From Sycobia sp. Sy_11 (Eukaryota > Arthropoda > Insecta > Hymenoptera > Epichrysomallidae), in contig JACCIC010000022.1 of the NCBI GenBank assembly GCA_018907035.1, positions 111,001-175,000 on the forward strand: DNA of 64,000 nucleotides, in the 5' to 3' direction. Of this stretch, positions 37,192 through 51,049 are shown piece after piece. Below the pieces are notes generated by a model. That model made no database searches and was not told the origin of the DNA. It saw only the letters and a program-made list of their open reading frames with translations. Both the position numbers and the translations under genes were made by a program. Numbering within the stretch: the stretch's first letter is position 1; the number at the start of each line of letters is the position of its first letter.

Positions 37192-38799
37192 CTGTAACAG
37201 GCGAAACGTGGATCGTCGATTAGCGCCGATGATTCATCGCCATGATCGTTGGATTCGGTCGGAACAGCGTCCGTCGGCTTACGCCTAATCGCGTGCGTCG
37301 ATATTTTGGGGTCGCTCAATTCGAATTCAGGGCCCGGTTAACGTCGTGCCGTCCGAATTTTATTGCAGACTCTCGATGAAAAAGTGGGCCGAAAGCAGCC
37401 CAAAAAAAATCATCTGTACCTATTTATCGCTTAATCTCGTTAATTTGTCCTCCGCAAATGCCGTAAACAGCCTAAGCAACGGAAAAATACGGATTTTATT
37501 TATACAAATGCGATTCTTTTTTAAGATTCTTTATATAATTAACTGTACTTCTAAAAAGGATAGTATCATTCGTTACTTCCAAAAAAGATATCATTTTTAA
37601 AGCAATAATAGCCAATATACAGTTTTATTTGAATAAAACAGCCAGACTATGCGACCTATAATTTAGTTGTTAAATTGCTTATATTCATTCTAAATAGCGT
37701 AATTATGTGGATAAGTGTTCAGTAAAAATTTAAACAAATATCGAATATTGAACAGTATTCAAACCGTATTCAACAGTATTCATATTTACAAGTACGTAAC
37801 ATTTTATTACTTTTAACAAAATTGATAAATAGTATATTGATAATCGGGAATTGGCATTACCAATTATTAAAATTTCAAAATGAATAAATACGTAATCTAA
37901 AATTAGATAATTCTTATCAAGTAAATTAATCATTTCACAGAATCTTATTTGTCTTGTAAGTCATGGCTTGACGTTTAATTTATCTTCAATTCATTTGTCA
38001 TTGCTGTTGTACACACTATCGACAACCCACGGGAATTGATATAAAATAAAATTAGAGCAGTGCGCGATATGTAAATAAAAATAATTTGTTTCATGCGCAG
38101 AATTAAAATTAGCTACATTGTGTATTTCTTCTGCGTATATTTAAAATGTATAAAATTAGAGTTCTATTGAATTGAGAAAATAATTTGCATATAAATAGAG
38201 CGATATTTTTAGACTAGAAATGCGACTGAATGAAAATTGGCTTGAAAAGTCAATTTTTAGCATTTTTCCAATACATGTGATTCGAGTTGATGTTATCGAA
38301 ATAACAAAATAGCAAATAATATTGGATATTTTTGCATAATAACAAAAAGATATATTTGAAATTAAAATTGTAGATAAGATTATTAAATCTAGTGATAAAA
38401 TTCGGTTTTTGGGGATAATTTTTGATTATAAAATGACATTTACAGATCATATAGAATATATACGAAATAAATGCATAAGGTCGATAAATATCATAAAATT
38501 TTTAAGAAGTACGTGGTGAACCTAGTACTTTAATTATTTTTTATAAAAGCTTTATCAAATCAATACTGGAATATGGAAGCTTCATCTATTATCCGACTAT
38601 ATCTAAGTTAGAAGAAAAATTAGAAAAAATTCAGTATGCTGCAATAAGAATGGCCTTAGGTTATAGAATTAGCACTCCTACCAATATTCTTATAACCGAA
38701 TCGAAATTACCGCTATTCAAAGAACGCGCTGAATACCTAGTCATAACTATCTGAATGATATCTACTCTAATAAAAAGCTCATAGTACATAAAACCATAA

Positions 38800-39350
38800 T
38801 ACGATTAAAGGGCCGATTAAACAATAATAAACATAGTTAGTTTATTAGTTATAATAAACCAGTTAGTTTAGTTCCTGAGAATGAACCGTGGCGGTTCGAA
38901 GCGTCGGACGGGAGGATGATCCTGGATTTGGGGTGGTGGGGGTAGTCTGGTTGTCCTTTGCAAACATAGAATAAGTACGTTTATTATTTTTTAATTTTTA
39001 TTTTAATTTTATTTTATTATTAATTTAATTTCTTAATTTTAGAATAATAAAATATTAATTAAAAATAATAAAAAACAATATTCTATGTTAATAAAGGACA
39101 ATCTGACTACCCCCACCATCTTAAATTCAATTTATTATTTTATTTTTATTTTATTATTAATTTTATTTTATTTTTATTTTTAATTTTTAATACAATTTAT
39201 TGTAGTAATAAGTTTTATTTCAGATTCTACGGGCCTGATCATCAGCAAGGACAGTCTGACTGTCATTATTTTAACTAATATATTATATTATAAAGACTTT
39301 AAGACCGATAAAAATATTTATTAATTTAAAATAATAAACATAAATTTAAA
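38800..39350. mobile_element. Dispersed repeat-family insertion inside the LINE, with internal inverted repeat
   Basis: This splits the LINE between its RT end and RNase H. It contains CCTGAGAATGAACCG followed by CGGTTCGAAGCGTCGGAC. An arm at 38931-38975 (GGGGTGGTGGGGGTAGTC, GTCCTTTGCAAACATAGAAT) has its inverted partner at 39078-39120 (ATTCTATGTTAATAAAGGAC, GACTACCCCCACCATC). The family tail AATAAGTTTTATTTCAGATTC ... AAGACCGATAAAAATATTTA follows. The flanks TTAAAGGGCCGATTAA and TTTAAAGACAGATTAA may be a decayed target duplication. Confidence 0.7.
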
Positions 39351-40092
39351 GACAGATTAAGTCTAAACTGTATGTTAGATGGCTTTGATAGTGCTTCAGA
39401 TATCTATAATAACGTCAGTTTTGACGTATTTTTATTAGAATATCAAGCTTTAATGATAAAACCACATATTAACATAGAATTCGGAAAATCATTAAAAACA
39501 GTCGAGGATCCAAACTCAACAATTTACGAACTAATATCAAATAACAATGCAATGGCTATTTACACAGATGGAAGTAAATCGACTAACTCTGAGTCTTCCG
39601 GCAGTGCTTGTTTTTGTTCTGATACAAGTGAAATTATAATCAAGAGCTTTCCTAAATTAGCCTCCATATTTACAGCGGAATGTATCGCTATTAGAGACAC
39701 AGTAGAAGTAGCACTTCGGCCAACGGATCGCAACATATTCATTTTTACCGATTCTTTAAGTACTCTGTAAGCATTAAAAAATAATAAGATCAAAGATAAA
39801 ACTAACCCTTACATAGTTAACATAAAAAATGAATGCCACAAATTCACGTGCAATACTTCAAATAATTACATCATAAGTTTTTAATTGGATGCCATCCCAC
39901 ATCGAAATATATGGCAACGAAAAAGTTGACTGTTTGGCAAAATAAGCAGCTACTGTTTCAATCTTTTATTCCTTAAAAATTTCATTCACCGACCGAAAAG
40001 AAAAATGTTGGAAGAGAGCCTTCGAAAACACCTCGAAAGAGATGAAAGATCAAGGACAAACAAAAGGTGTACATTATTTTAATTCCTTTGGT

Positions 40093-40774
40093 TACGAATA
40101 GAATCGAAACTAGATATAAAAATTAGTATTAAATCTAATAGTAAGTCTCCAACGCTTATAATTTCTAGAATAAAGTTTTTATTAATCAATTTACATTCTA
40201 GTTATTCTTATAATTAATTTCAGGTCAAATGTTTTAATATTGTTTGAATTAAAATTTAGAATATGATATTTTCTTTATAGCTGATAGTCTTATATGTTTA
40301 TAGTTTAAAAAAGTAGAAATACAAAGATAAAATTAATTTATGATTTTGATTGTTGGAATTATTATTATTGTCTGTTACATATTAAAATAATGCGTAATAG
40401 TTTTTAAGAAATTTTATAATATCACGTTGTCATTTTATATATATGTATATATATATAGGTTTAATGTTTCTTTATGTAATTAAATGTAGTTAGAAATGAT
40501 ACTGCGAGAAATGTTTAGTTTTAAGATTAGAAATAATGTAAATAAAAGATTGATATAATATTATATTCGCGGGAGAATATGTGAATAAGAAATGTCTAAA
40601 GAAGAGACTCTAAAAAGGGCACTGTTTGAGTGTATGTTAAGGCATTATTCGTATCTCGTCTGTACTAAGATGATTGCTATTTTTCTGTTATTCTCTTATT
40701 ATACATTAAAATTTCAATTTATTGAACATAATCCTTTTGAAATTTTTTTATTTCAAATATCCCAGTAATTAGTA
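40093..40774. mobile_element. AT-rich insertion splitting the LINE C-terminus
   Basis: The LINE frame breaks after GVHYFNSF at about 40092 and resumes at 40775 with YYNFTWSKSKPWYY, a natural continuation. The 680 bp between have no coding content I recognise and look like a second, unrelated insertion. No clear inverted ends were found. Confidence 0.5.
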
Positions 40775-41798
40775 TACTACAACTTTACTTGGAGTAAATC
40801 TAAACCATGGTACTATAACAAAAATCTTTCACGTGAAATCGATACTAATGTTAATAGATGTACATCTGGACACTACAAGCTTGCATACTCCCTTGCTCAA
40901 AAAAATATTATAAGCGATCCCAGCTGCGATTGTGGTAACTTAAAGCAAGATTTAAATCACATTTTGTGGCAATGTCCATTGTACAATAGGCAGCGACCCA
41001 AATTCATTGAAGCATTAAGCAAATTAAATTTCAGACTACCGTTATCATCGACTGTAATATTAACTGTACTAGCTCTTTCCTTATGTAAAATATTGCACAA
41101 ATATTTGAAAAATTGCAATCTCTCATTGTAAAAAAAAGAAAAAAAAACTGAAAAATAATCAATGTAGCAGAATAATCTTTTTGAGATGGTTGAAACTGAT
41201 TAAAAAAATATATATATTTAGTTTTTTATTCTATTAATAAAAAAACGAACCAGGTGTACAACGGTGACATAGTATATTACCTACTAATGAGCGAACAATT
41301 TCCAATTCTTTAATTTTGTAAATTTTGACTGTAAGTTTATGAGTGGGTATTGAGTAAAGAAATATTATACCTCGTTAATTTGCTATCAAAACTTTTGCCA
41401 GACCCATTTAAGCGATCACCACAACCGGCGTGATAATAGAATAATATAAAAAACATAATAAAAAAATTAATAGAAAATAATATAAAAAACACCTAGAAGC
41501 CTCGAATACCTTTCAAAAGTTATTGCTTGCACGTACTTTCAACAACTTTCCATCGGCGCGGTGAAATTTCAAAATTTTTAACCGTTCTTTGAGAATTTCA
41601 CACCACTCTCCCATCCCCCTTTCCACTCCCTAGGTAAGCTCGCCAATTACAAAAACAAGGAGGGGAAAAAGATTATTGCAGAAAATTGATGGGGCAAACT
41701 TTTTCCTCTTTCTCCTTCTCAGGAGTCGGCAAAATCGCGAGTAATAAAGCGATAACGTATAGAGCTGGGCGGGCCGACGAGTGAGCGCGAGGAAGGGC

Positions 41799-41802
<4 letters not shown>

Positions 41803-41833
<31 letters not shown>
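41803..41833. repeat. (GA)n microsatellite
   Basis: A GA tract inside the GA-rich block 41.77-41.89 kb. Confidence 0.9.
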
Positions 41834-41836
<3 letters not shown>

Positions 41837-41884
41837 AACAGTGAGCGAGTGGGAAAGGAAGGTAGGAGGAAGATAGGAGTGGAG

Positions 41885-42033
41885 GCACGATAGGACATAA
41901 TTGGCCCGGACAAATTCCTTAAGTGCCCCACGAGAGTTCCGCAAAGCAAATCGCGAACTCCGTAATTGCATCGCGGCGGCGGCTGCGGCTGTGCAGTTGC
42001 ATCGGCCTTGCGTCGGTCGCGGCTACGAATATA

Positions 42034-42096
<63 letters not shown>

Positions 42097-42240
42097 AAGT
42101 TTTGGTGTGTATATATAATATATATACAGCTAGTCGGCAACCCTCTTGTACACCATACCCGCGCGGGCGCAAATACGACCGCTCTTGTGTATACGTTGAA
42201 GATGCTCTTGTACGATCTTCTCTAGCTCGTCTTCCTACCC
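41885..42240. other. GC-rich island interrupted by (CA)n
   Basis: CpG-rich sequence on both sides of a (CA) tract at 42033-42090, for example CGCGGCGGCGGCTGCGGC and CCGCGCGGGCGCAAATACG. Open frames here are low-complexity and overlap on both strands. No gene is called. Confidence 0.35.
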
Positions 42241-44939
42241 CCCCCCCTGGCGTTTCGCCTCGCTTTATCTCTATCTAATAGCTAATAGCTCCTCAAAAAT
42301 CGCTAACCCTCGACTCATCTGTAGTTTACGACACTCGTTTTCAGGGAGAAAAAAAAGAAAAACAAGAAGGACAAGGGAGAAAGAAAGATGAGCGGGAACT
42401 GGTCATTATGTGTTTAAAATTAATTTGACCGTTTATTATTTATTTTCTTTTTTCTTTTTTTTTGAACTTTTTTGTCTGCTAGGTACGTAATTGTGGATAA
42501 TGTCTTTAATAAAAATGTTGTTGTATTCTATCTACAGGAAATTGTTTAACCTTTCCTATATAATATAGAGAAAATGTTTTTGGATCATTTTTCTTTTTGC
42601 TTAACGAATAATGTAATTTAACTACAAAGTCTGAGACTTGGACAGAAAAAATAATAATTAACTTTTTGCCACAATTGTAAGCGTTCTAGTTATATAAATA
42701 AAAGATAAGTTGAATCATCGGTGGTCAAATTCGACAGAAAAAAGTAATAATTTTCGAGAAACACTATTTTTAAATAAAACCATAGCGCACGAAATTATTA
42801 AATATAATTTCCGACGCAATTGTACCATAGTAGATAGTCAAATTTATTATTAAATGGAAGGAATTACTTTTTATTATTGAGCATTTGCAATTTTAACGAT
42901 TATTCGTATGGCAAAGTTAATGTGAAAATTGATTATTATTAGGCTAAATTGCAGGTGAATTTAAATGTACTTGTTCGTTTTTACTTATATGACACCATAC
43001 CGATTACCATACCCTAGCACGCTTGGCTGTAAAGTTACAGTTCTCGTTTCCCGCTGCTTTACTTTTATCTTTATCTCACTGCAATTAGTCGTGTAACGTT
43101 ACTTTATGGTTATCTGTATTATGTATTATATAGTAATAAAATCGTGCTTTTAGTTATAAAATATTGCTATTAATTTTTATAATCAATTCCATTACACGAA
43201 GGATTTAAACGATTTTTTTAAATTTAATTACTAGTAAAGTACTAAAAAAAATAACTTTTGCAGTATTAAGAAATTCATTCCATTCTTATTAATGCAATTG
43301 AACACAATGCAATGTGTATTGTTTCCAATATTATAGAAGACGAGTTTAACTTTTACCATCAAACTTTATAAATTATTTTTCTCCATGTAAATGTCAATAT
43401 TTTTTAAGCTTAATTTTTATGTTTTATTCAAATATATAACTATAGAATTTTCATTGCATAATATCATCGCAGATGATTTGAATGAATCTTATCGACGAGT
43501 ATTTGTCGATCGCTTATGTATAGAGCGAAAACGCAATAACCAATGGTTTTTACGACCGTACTTAGTATTAATCTCGTATCGGAATTCAAGACTAATGTCA
43601 AACAAGCCGGTAATAAGAAAGTTTCGAGATAAAACACGACCCTGAGACACAAGAATCTTTGCCTCTACTACATTATATTATATCAAATCTATAATGTATT
43701 AGAAATTTCAATATTACTTAAATACGCGCGCGGAAACACACTTTAATGTACTTTCCTGTGTACCAAAGTTACGAAATAAATTGGCAGAATTTGAATGCAT
43801 GGACAAAACTCAGGACTCCAATTTGAGCTTTTGAAAATATTTGGGAATATTTTCGAACAAAAATATTGCGACATTATATTTTCTAATGAAATAAATAGGA
43901 ATAATAATGATAGCCATACAGGAATCAGTATAATAGTTCGATTAATATCAAGTGCTTATGTATATGGAAAGTAATCGGTAATTGAGTTGAAATTATTAGT
44001 TATGCAATAGATTATTTAGAACTATCGTGGATACAAATGTATATCAGACTGGCGGGAAGCTTGCAGTTAGTTGTCTATTGAATTAGCGAGTACGGCAAGA
44101 GATATTGGCGGTGATGGTTACGTTTGGATCGTTCCATTCCGAGCAAATGTTTGCTTGGGAAAAGCATCATATCGAAGCATAAATGCTCATAAAAGGATAA
44201 AGCGATTCGAGTCGATAGATCTATATACTAGTGTAGTTTAAAAAAATCTATACAGTTTAATTTATTCACTTTTTAATAAATTTGCGACATTTCGTGATGA
44301 TAATTTTTTCATGTAAAACTATTATTTATTCAAATAATTTTTTAGTAGTGTGACGATTAGAATACTGCTTTAAGCAATTTTTCATCCAATTTACACAATT
44401 AAAGTCAGCACTTTATTGCTAAGACCAGGTCAAGGTAGACAATCCCAAGGCTCAGACAAAACGAAGATAATACTTTAATTGACAGTGTTTTTCGCTAACA
44501 GGTCAATATTTTACCAAATCTCTTTTTACCAAATCATTGGTATATTGGTATCGGCGAGGCATGAATTAAAGATATTTAAATCTGCAAATAAGAAATGCTT
44601 GGTTCATTTGTACATTGATTGTTTCTTTAATTCAGCTTAATTAAAGAAGATGATTATTTTGGGATTTCTTCTTTAAATTATAAATATTATTCTTCATTTG
44701 ATTCGTGCTTACAAATACAGATTCAGCAGGCTAATAACTATTTCAGAAGTTTAATGGAATGCTCGTGTTTTCAAACGTTATTCGATGATTGAAGTGAAGC
44801 CAATATTCCGGCGACTCTATCTCTCTCCCCTCGCTTTTGCATTCAAAACTGTTAAACTGCAATTTAAAATCCACTGGCACGCAACATTAACCCAAGCCCC
44901 CGACGCTCCGAGTAAGCAAACATCCGCTAGTCTAATCCA

Positions 44940-45200
44940 GACCCCCAGTGCTCCCGTTCCTTTCTTCGATCACCCCGCCATTCTAATTACAGACCGCGCC
45001 GCCAGCCCCCGCACCCCCGCCCCCCGTTGTGGCACCAGCGCCCGCGCCTAATGGATTCGTGACGGTAGCTCGCGGATGTCCCCTGCCGCGGATAGTCGCG
45101 GAGCGACGGCGACGCCGACACCCTCGGAAGCGGTGGTTGTAATTATCCGAAGACAATGACGGCAAAATTAATGCTCTGACCACGCGATGCGTTTGACGGC
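44940..45200. other. GC-rich non-coding island
   Basis: CpG-rich sequence such as CTGCCGCGGATAGTCGCGG. It is followed by a (GA) tract at 45241-45267. The frame through it is Gly/Ala/Arg low-complexity and I do not call a gene. Confidence 0.3.
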
Positions 45201-45236
45201 TAATGCAGATAGAAAGACAGAGAGGAAGAGAATGAT

Positions 45237-45270
<34 letters not shown>

Positions 45271-45828
45271 TTGCAAGGATAACCAAATTGTTCCTGAGAT
45301 GAATTGACAGTATTGAAGCGTGGCACGGTGGAATGATAATGGGGAAAACGATGAAAATAACAGCTTCTCGCGACTTTGCATCGGATTTTAATGTGAACTA
45401 TTGTATAATCGTAGTCTTGGTGATCTTTTATTCGACTGCTTTTTTCGTCTCATTCTTTTAATCTTTTATTCTTAAGACCAGGCTCATTTTTTGTGATTCC
45501 AAATAGGCTTATTATACGATGAACTTAAAATTTCTCGTTGATTATGAATAGGATGATCTAACTGAGTGATAAAAAATGTTCATATATAACTAATTGAACA
45601 TTCACTGTCCATTTGGTCAAACCTAATGTCAGTTTCATACATAAAATACTTTAGCTTCGCTGTACTAATTTATTATATTGTTCGACTAGAGTTTCGACTG
45701 TCCCGCCATTCTCAAGAACTAATGCAGCCTAAAGAATATACATAAAAACCTGATCTTCGGATATTCTAACGGGATAATATGTTTGATACTGTTATAGTGT
45801 ATTGTTATAATGGTTATAAGAAAAGTCC

Positions 45829-45896
45829 AGAATGTATGTATGAATGTTTATACTCTAGAATGAATGTTTGTACTCCAGAATGAATGTTTATACTGT
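45829..45896. repeat. ~22-bp tandem repeat, three copies
   Basis: AGAATGAATGTTTATACT recurs as AGAATGAATGTTTGTACT and AGAATGAATGTTTATACT. A related, more diverged AGAATGTATGTATGAATG lies just upstream. Confidence 0.8.
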
Positions 45897-46179
45897 AACA
45901 AATAATTTTAGTATAGGAGATGTAATACATTGATCATTTCATTAGTGACAATCACACCATAATTTATAGACCTTATTAAAATTTACACATTAAACGCCAT
46001 GGAATATCCATAAGAAATTTTTTATAAAAGTTATATGTCTTATGGAAATGCATAATTTATATTCTTTGTATTTATTTTATGTATTTTATATATCATTTTC
46101 ATAATCGACGAGATATTTTATATCGAAAAAAAGACACGAAGATCCAGTAAAAATTCACGAGGAGCCTCATTTTTCGTTC

Positions 46180-46390
46180 GTTTTTCTTACTTTTTCGCAT
46201 TGTGTCCCATTTCGCGGCGTAGGATAGAGCCCGTAAATAACGACGTCTTTTAAAATGAACGACCGCGCAGCTTTCCGTCAATTAGGGACGCGATAGCGTG
46301 AAAAACGTCTCGGGGGTGGCGTTTCACGTGACGAAGGCTACGCGGCGTTTGAAAGCAAATGCGATCGGAATGCCTTTTAATGGTTTAACT
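46180..46390. other. CpG-rich block, candidate conserved non-coding element
   Basis: Balanced, CpG-rich sequence (for example CGCGGCGTAGGATAGAGCC and GGTGGCGTTTCACGTGACG, which includes the E-box CACGTG) in AT-rich surroundings. No coding signal. A regulatory role is inference. Confidence 0.3.
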
Positions 46391-46693
46391 TTGATTATAT
46401 GAAATGGCGCAGTTATGAGTGTCTATATTTTCTTGTAAGATCATGTTGTCGTTATTTAATGAAAGCACGCATACGTGAAATATAATTCTGCAGATAATGC
46501 GTACTACGCTGAAGCCGTTTGTGATACTATTTTTACAGATATGCAGTTCAAAACGGTGAAGAATGCCCGATTCAAAAATATTGATTTTAGCATCAAATGC
46601 GTAACAAACAGTTATTCGCGGGTATGTTACACAGTGCATAAAATGTAACTTTATGATACAGTGTTCCTAAAAGGAAAAAATTTTCTCATTTAC

Positions 46694-46695
<2 letters not shown>

Positions 46696-46786
<91 letters not shown>
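46696..46786. repeat. Long (GA)n microsatellite
   Basis: About 90 bp of GA with a single phase slip (GGAG) near 46729. Confidence 0.95.
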
Positions 46787-46789
<3 letters not shown>

Positions 46790-48859
46790 AATTCTCCATT
46801 GGAATAAATACTATCGATGCCATGCTCAAAAATATAACCATATGTACAAATTTAGAAAATGCTCAATTTTATACTACTTCTGCAACACTCCCTGCTAATA
46901 GTGATGTTGATATAATAATGTTAAAGCGTCAGCATGGTTATAAATCTGCATAGATCTCTAAAGAGTACATCGAGAATTTTATAAGTAGTAAGAGAAGAAT
47001 ATAAATGCGAATCTTCGTCCTTGTTAAGATTTATCGTGAGTCCGCGAATTACATCCAGCGCATCAAATTACGATCAATTCGTGATCACTCGCATATCGGC
47101 GCTGCTACGCATAGACGTAAGAAGAAAATCGATCGAGCATCTCGGTACCGACCCATCAAATGCAGGAACGTGAAAAATTGCTTCGGAAATAAGCTCCCCT
47201 CTGTCTTTTTCTCTCCATCTTTATAAATAGACAATGTTAAAATAAAGAGAATAAAAGAGCCAAATCGGGAGTTCATCAATTACCAGGGCGAGACTGACGC
47301 CAGACGAAGCACGAGACACGCGTGCGACATAGGCTCTTGCCTTTTATACCCGCATCACTACGTGCTTCGACAGATAGCACAGAATTTTCAACATTCTCCA
47401 GATCTGCTAAGAGTCTTGGTATTTTGTTGGATTTTAATCCAAATCGATGATTATAAAGCTAAAATGGATCCTTTATTATCATTCTTCTTTCGGCCGGTGT
47501 ACCACTCGGTCTCTTCGCGAGACGCGCATCAGAGTACTTAAATTGTTCAATTTATTCGGCTTATCTGAACGTTTTCATGGAACAGAGGCCTCAGACTTCC
47601 AACACTGCAGAATTCATTCGGATATGCGTATGTGATAATAGGGGGGCACGCGCGCATTACTCCATATAGGGATAAAGATTGGGATGGTTGAGTATAGAGA
47701 GGTGCAAGAATACTTTTATCAACGTGTACTTGATGCGCAATGTCAGAATTAGATATACTCTTTATACATCGATGGAGCTTTTATCCTTTATACTTCCAAT
47801 CGCCCGAGACGAGGGAAAGGTAAACAACTCAACTTATCCTGAATGAATAGCGGTATTGGGCTTCGATATTAACAAGTTCGAGGCGTGTATTTTTTTTAAA
47901 CAATCTTCCGGGGAACTTAAGAACTTAAGACTCGCGCGAAATAACATCGAGATTCCACTTAAGAAATATTCAGACGGGAAGAACTTGCCGCCATTAATGT
48001 CGGATACTATTTAACTTTCAAAAGAAAGTTTAATGTTCTTGCCACTTGTTTCTTAATTCGTGCTTAATATTTGTGTTTAGAGTTCCATATCTGTCGCGGA
48101 TTATTTAGTTGCTATCTACTCTTTTTGCTCGCCGCCTGCTTATTCCAGCGCGTTCCGCGAAAACTTCAGCGTCGCAGTATTCCGTCTATACTTTTATATA
48201 CATATAGGTCTTGCGCGAATTTATCGTCTTATATCAACAGCAAAATAATAAATAACCTGGACGTAACAGTGCAACCTCGAATGATAGCAGGGTAAAAAAG
48301 GTTCTTCCAAGATGAAACATAGGCATTAAAAATTCGATAGCTAAGGCGAGCATGTGAATATGGTGTCTTCAATCAGGATGTTATTAGTGACCATACACGT
48401 ACTATTCAATATCATCAATTTAGCCCTTCATGACCTTGTCGAGTATGAATGACTATTTCGTTTTTGTGCGCTAGAGAATCTATCAATATTTACATGTATA
48501 TTTAGCTACATTTACACTAGGACCATTACGTTTTATAGGTTAATATAATACCTTATAAAATTTTATGTTTTCTCTGATAATGTGATTTTTCGACAGACGT
48601 GTAAATATTCATATTACTGACGATAATTTATGTACAAAGGGTATATAACGACACATAACAGTATTATGGATGAGCTATATACTAATAAGTTATTCTTATA
48701 AAATATTAAGCTTTATATTTTTGTATTGTACATCTGAGTTATACTTCATATTGAATTTTTTGCATTGTACTTTTTCGCTATTCAAGAAAATAAATGGCAT
48801 TGATCTATCGATCTATCTATCTATGTATCTTTCTAAAATTTAACTAACTTGGATGCGGA

Positions 48860-49330
48860 GCACATACTCTATCTTTCTTACGTCGATGACGCGGCTGCAT
48901 CGTCGAGATTTCTAATATTCCGGCAAGTAAAGAGAGACAGAGAGGTGGGGAGTGGAGAGGATTGTCAGATCCGACCAAATCGCCGGATTTAATATAATGT
49001 GAAAGTACAGCACCCCCTCCCCACTACCCTTCCTCTGTCGCCCTCTTGCGTAACTCGGCGCGACTAATTCCATTTGCACGCCGGTGCAGCTGTTACGCGG
49101 CAGCGTCACGATTTCCCGCCCACTCCCCGCGCGATGAGGAGCGGCGGGCGGATTTTAAAAGGCTCGGCTCCGAATAGCGCGCGCGAATTAACCCGGCTTG
49201 TCGAAAACGGTCGCGCTCGGGAGAGCTTTGCCTGGATTTTAATGCAGGCGGCACGTACACCGCGTGCGCGCGCGCGCCATGTACAGAGGGCGCGAGAATC
49301 GCGATGGGAATGATTCGGTTCACGCATTTC
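48860..49330. other. GC-rich non-coding island
   Basis: CpG-dense block, for example GTTACGCGGCAGCGTCACG and GCGGGCGGATTTTAAAAGG, with an alternating GCGCGCGCGC run near 49265. The frames on both strands are Arg/Ala-rich artefacts. Confidence 0.35.
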
Positions 49331-49489
49331 TGACATTAGCTTGGGATTGCAGATTACGGGAATTATCGATTACGTGTGTAATCTCGGAAATGAAATTAAT
49401 GGCTTAATCGGGATTTCTCATGCCAACTAAAAAAAAAAAAAGACAGCCAAAAATGATTATTAATTCAAGTACCGAAATGCGTCGAATAC

Positions 49490-49590
49490 TTTATACTGCA
49501 GCTTTAATTGCCGGAGCTATTCGCAATTTATGGCAGGGACATGGTAAATGAGTAGCCGACAGAAGGACCACCAATATAAAACTCGTCGGA
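49490..49590. promoter_or_regulatory. Second copy of the AATTTATGGCA / TGGTAAATGA motif pair
   Basis: AATTTATGGCA (49525-49535) is followed six bases later by TGGTAAATGA (49542-49551). This matches the pair at 27928-27951 in motif, order and strand. The DNA between and around is otherwise unrelated or only weakly similar. Confidence 0.3.
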
Positions 49591-49921
49591 TAGCTAACTG
49601 AATCACCTCTGTCGTATTCGTCTGCGGAAATGGTATCGGAAGATCATAAAAAAAGCACCTCGCAATTTCGATTATACGGCTTGAATATATATATATATAG
49701 ATTTTTGAACCGCGACCCTCTCATATCTTCATTTTTATTTTATGCGTTCGACTCTTTATTTTGAATGTTGATTGAAAAAGAAAATGTTAATTTCAACAAA
49801 TAAATATCATATTGCACAGTTTCGTTTTTTATTTATTCAAATAATAAATAGGAATGTCATTCTATTTATCAATAAATAATCATTTTAAATAATGAACTCT
49901 TTATGAATAGAATAATAACAT

Positions 49922-49924
<3 letters not shown>

Positions 49925-49977
<53 letters not shown>
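49925..49977. repeat. (AT)n microsatellite
   Basis: Short GT run, then a pure AT tract. Confidence 0.95.
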
Positions 49978-49978
<1 letters not shown>

Positions 49979-50727
49979 CAAGTTGCTCATATATTTTTTT
50001 TTTTCAAGTATTATGCATGCAATTTTTTCTGATACATTTTTTCCTCCAAATGTTTTAAAAAAAAATATTTATAATAATTTTCTGAAATAATTATTAAATA
50101 GTAATGTGATTAAGACATATATCTCGAGTATAAGTAATTAATACTTAATCTCTCGATATTTTTCAACGATAATCACCAAGTTCATACGACATTAGTAATC
50201 TTCAAAGAAAAAGTAAAACCTTCAGAGTACAATACACTGTGCATAAAATTAAATTAATTATCTGTCTAAGTAGATGGCAACATGATAAAACCTTTATATG
50301 CATAATATGTTTTAGGGACAATACATTAAAATGTCGTTACTTACGTCAAATTGAACTTGAAAATAAGCTTAAAATTAAATTACACCGAGGCGTATTTGTC
50401 TGGACTAGTTGATAGAGTAAACGTGAGGAAATGTAAAGTAAATGCAGTTAGAATTATAAGACGGAAGGCAAAAATAAGTGTAAGAATGAAATGATCAGAT
50501 TATAAGAGACAAGATGAGATTAAAAGAGTAAATTATTCGGAGCAAAAGTAATTTAAACTAAAAGTGATTGAAACTAAGACTATTAACAATGCTTGATAAG
50601 GGAGAGACTTAGATTTATCAGTCAAACTCACAGGCATTGAGATCGGCAAGAAATTTACGTTGTGGATTCGGCAATGAATAGATGGTTGATTATGTCACGT
50701 TTGAAAGACGAGAGATAATGAAAAAAG

Positions 50728-50730
<3 letters not shown>

Positions 50731-50782
<52 letters not shown>

Positions 50783-51049
50783 GTGGAGAAAGAGGAAAAG
50801 AGTAAAAGTACAACTTCTCCAGATTTTGAGCAATGTTGAGTTACAAATTTTTCATTATAAGTATATGAATAGCGAGAAGGAAGAGTGGAAAATCTCCATT
50901 CAGACCGGAGAGAAGGAGTACCGGTGTTTAAAAATTACATTTTCTCGACAGAGTCGTGAAATTAAAACGCCTTAAGGCGACCTCCCGAAGCGCGCGTCAG
51001 GAGGGTGCATTTGATAATCCAGAGGTGTGCTGATGCTCCGGAAGGACCA

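Larger units (their letters stand above)
38394..41131 (+). mobile_element. Decayed non-LTR retrotransposon (LINE, I/Jockey-like), 3' half of ORF2
   Basis: Pieces occur in protein order. At 38394-38516, KIRFLGIIFDYKMTFTDHI then RNKCIRSINIIKFLRSTW, the end of the RT domain. After a frameshift, 38521-38757 gives KSILEYGSFIYYPTISK then KIQYAAIRMALGYRISTPTN. RNase H follows at 39372-39960: AIYTDGSKS, FTAECIAI, FIFTDSLSTL and, in another frame, WMPSHIEIYGNEKVDCLAK, carrying the D-E-D-type residues. At 40775-41131 comes KPWYYNKNLSREIDTNVNR and CDCGNLKQDLNHILWQCPLY, a C-x-C-x7-H-x4-C knuckle, then a stop. Nonsense codons (for example TAA at 39768-39770 replacing an expected Gln), frameshifts and two insertions make it dead. 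The 5' part is missing. An A-rich tail follows the stop. Confidence 0.9.

Noticed and set aside
44851..44864. 14-base identity with 61176-61189 (GTTAAACTGCAATT)
   Set aside because: About this many 14-mer matches are expected by chance in 64 kb on two strands.
44983..45381. Possible upstream prodomain exon of the ADAM10-family gene
   Set aside because: The minus frame is a Gly/Ala run plus SLSLSL. It does not resemble the expected prodomain start and has no matching phase-1 donor.
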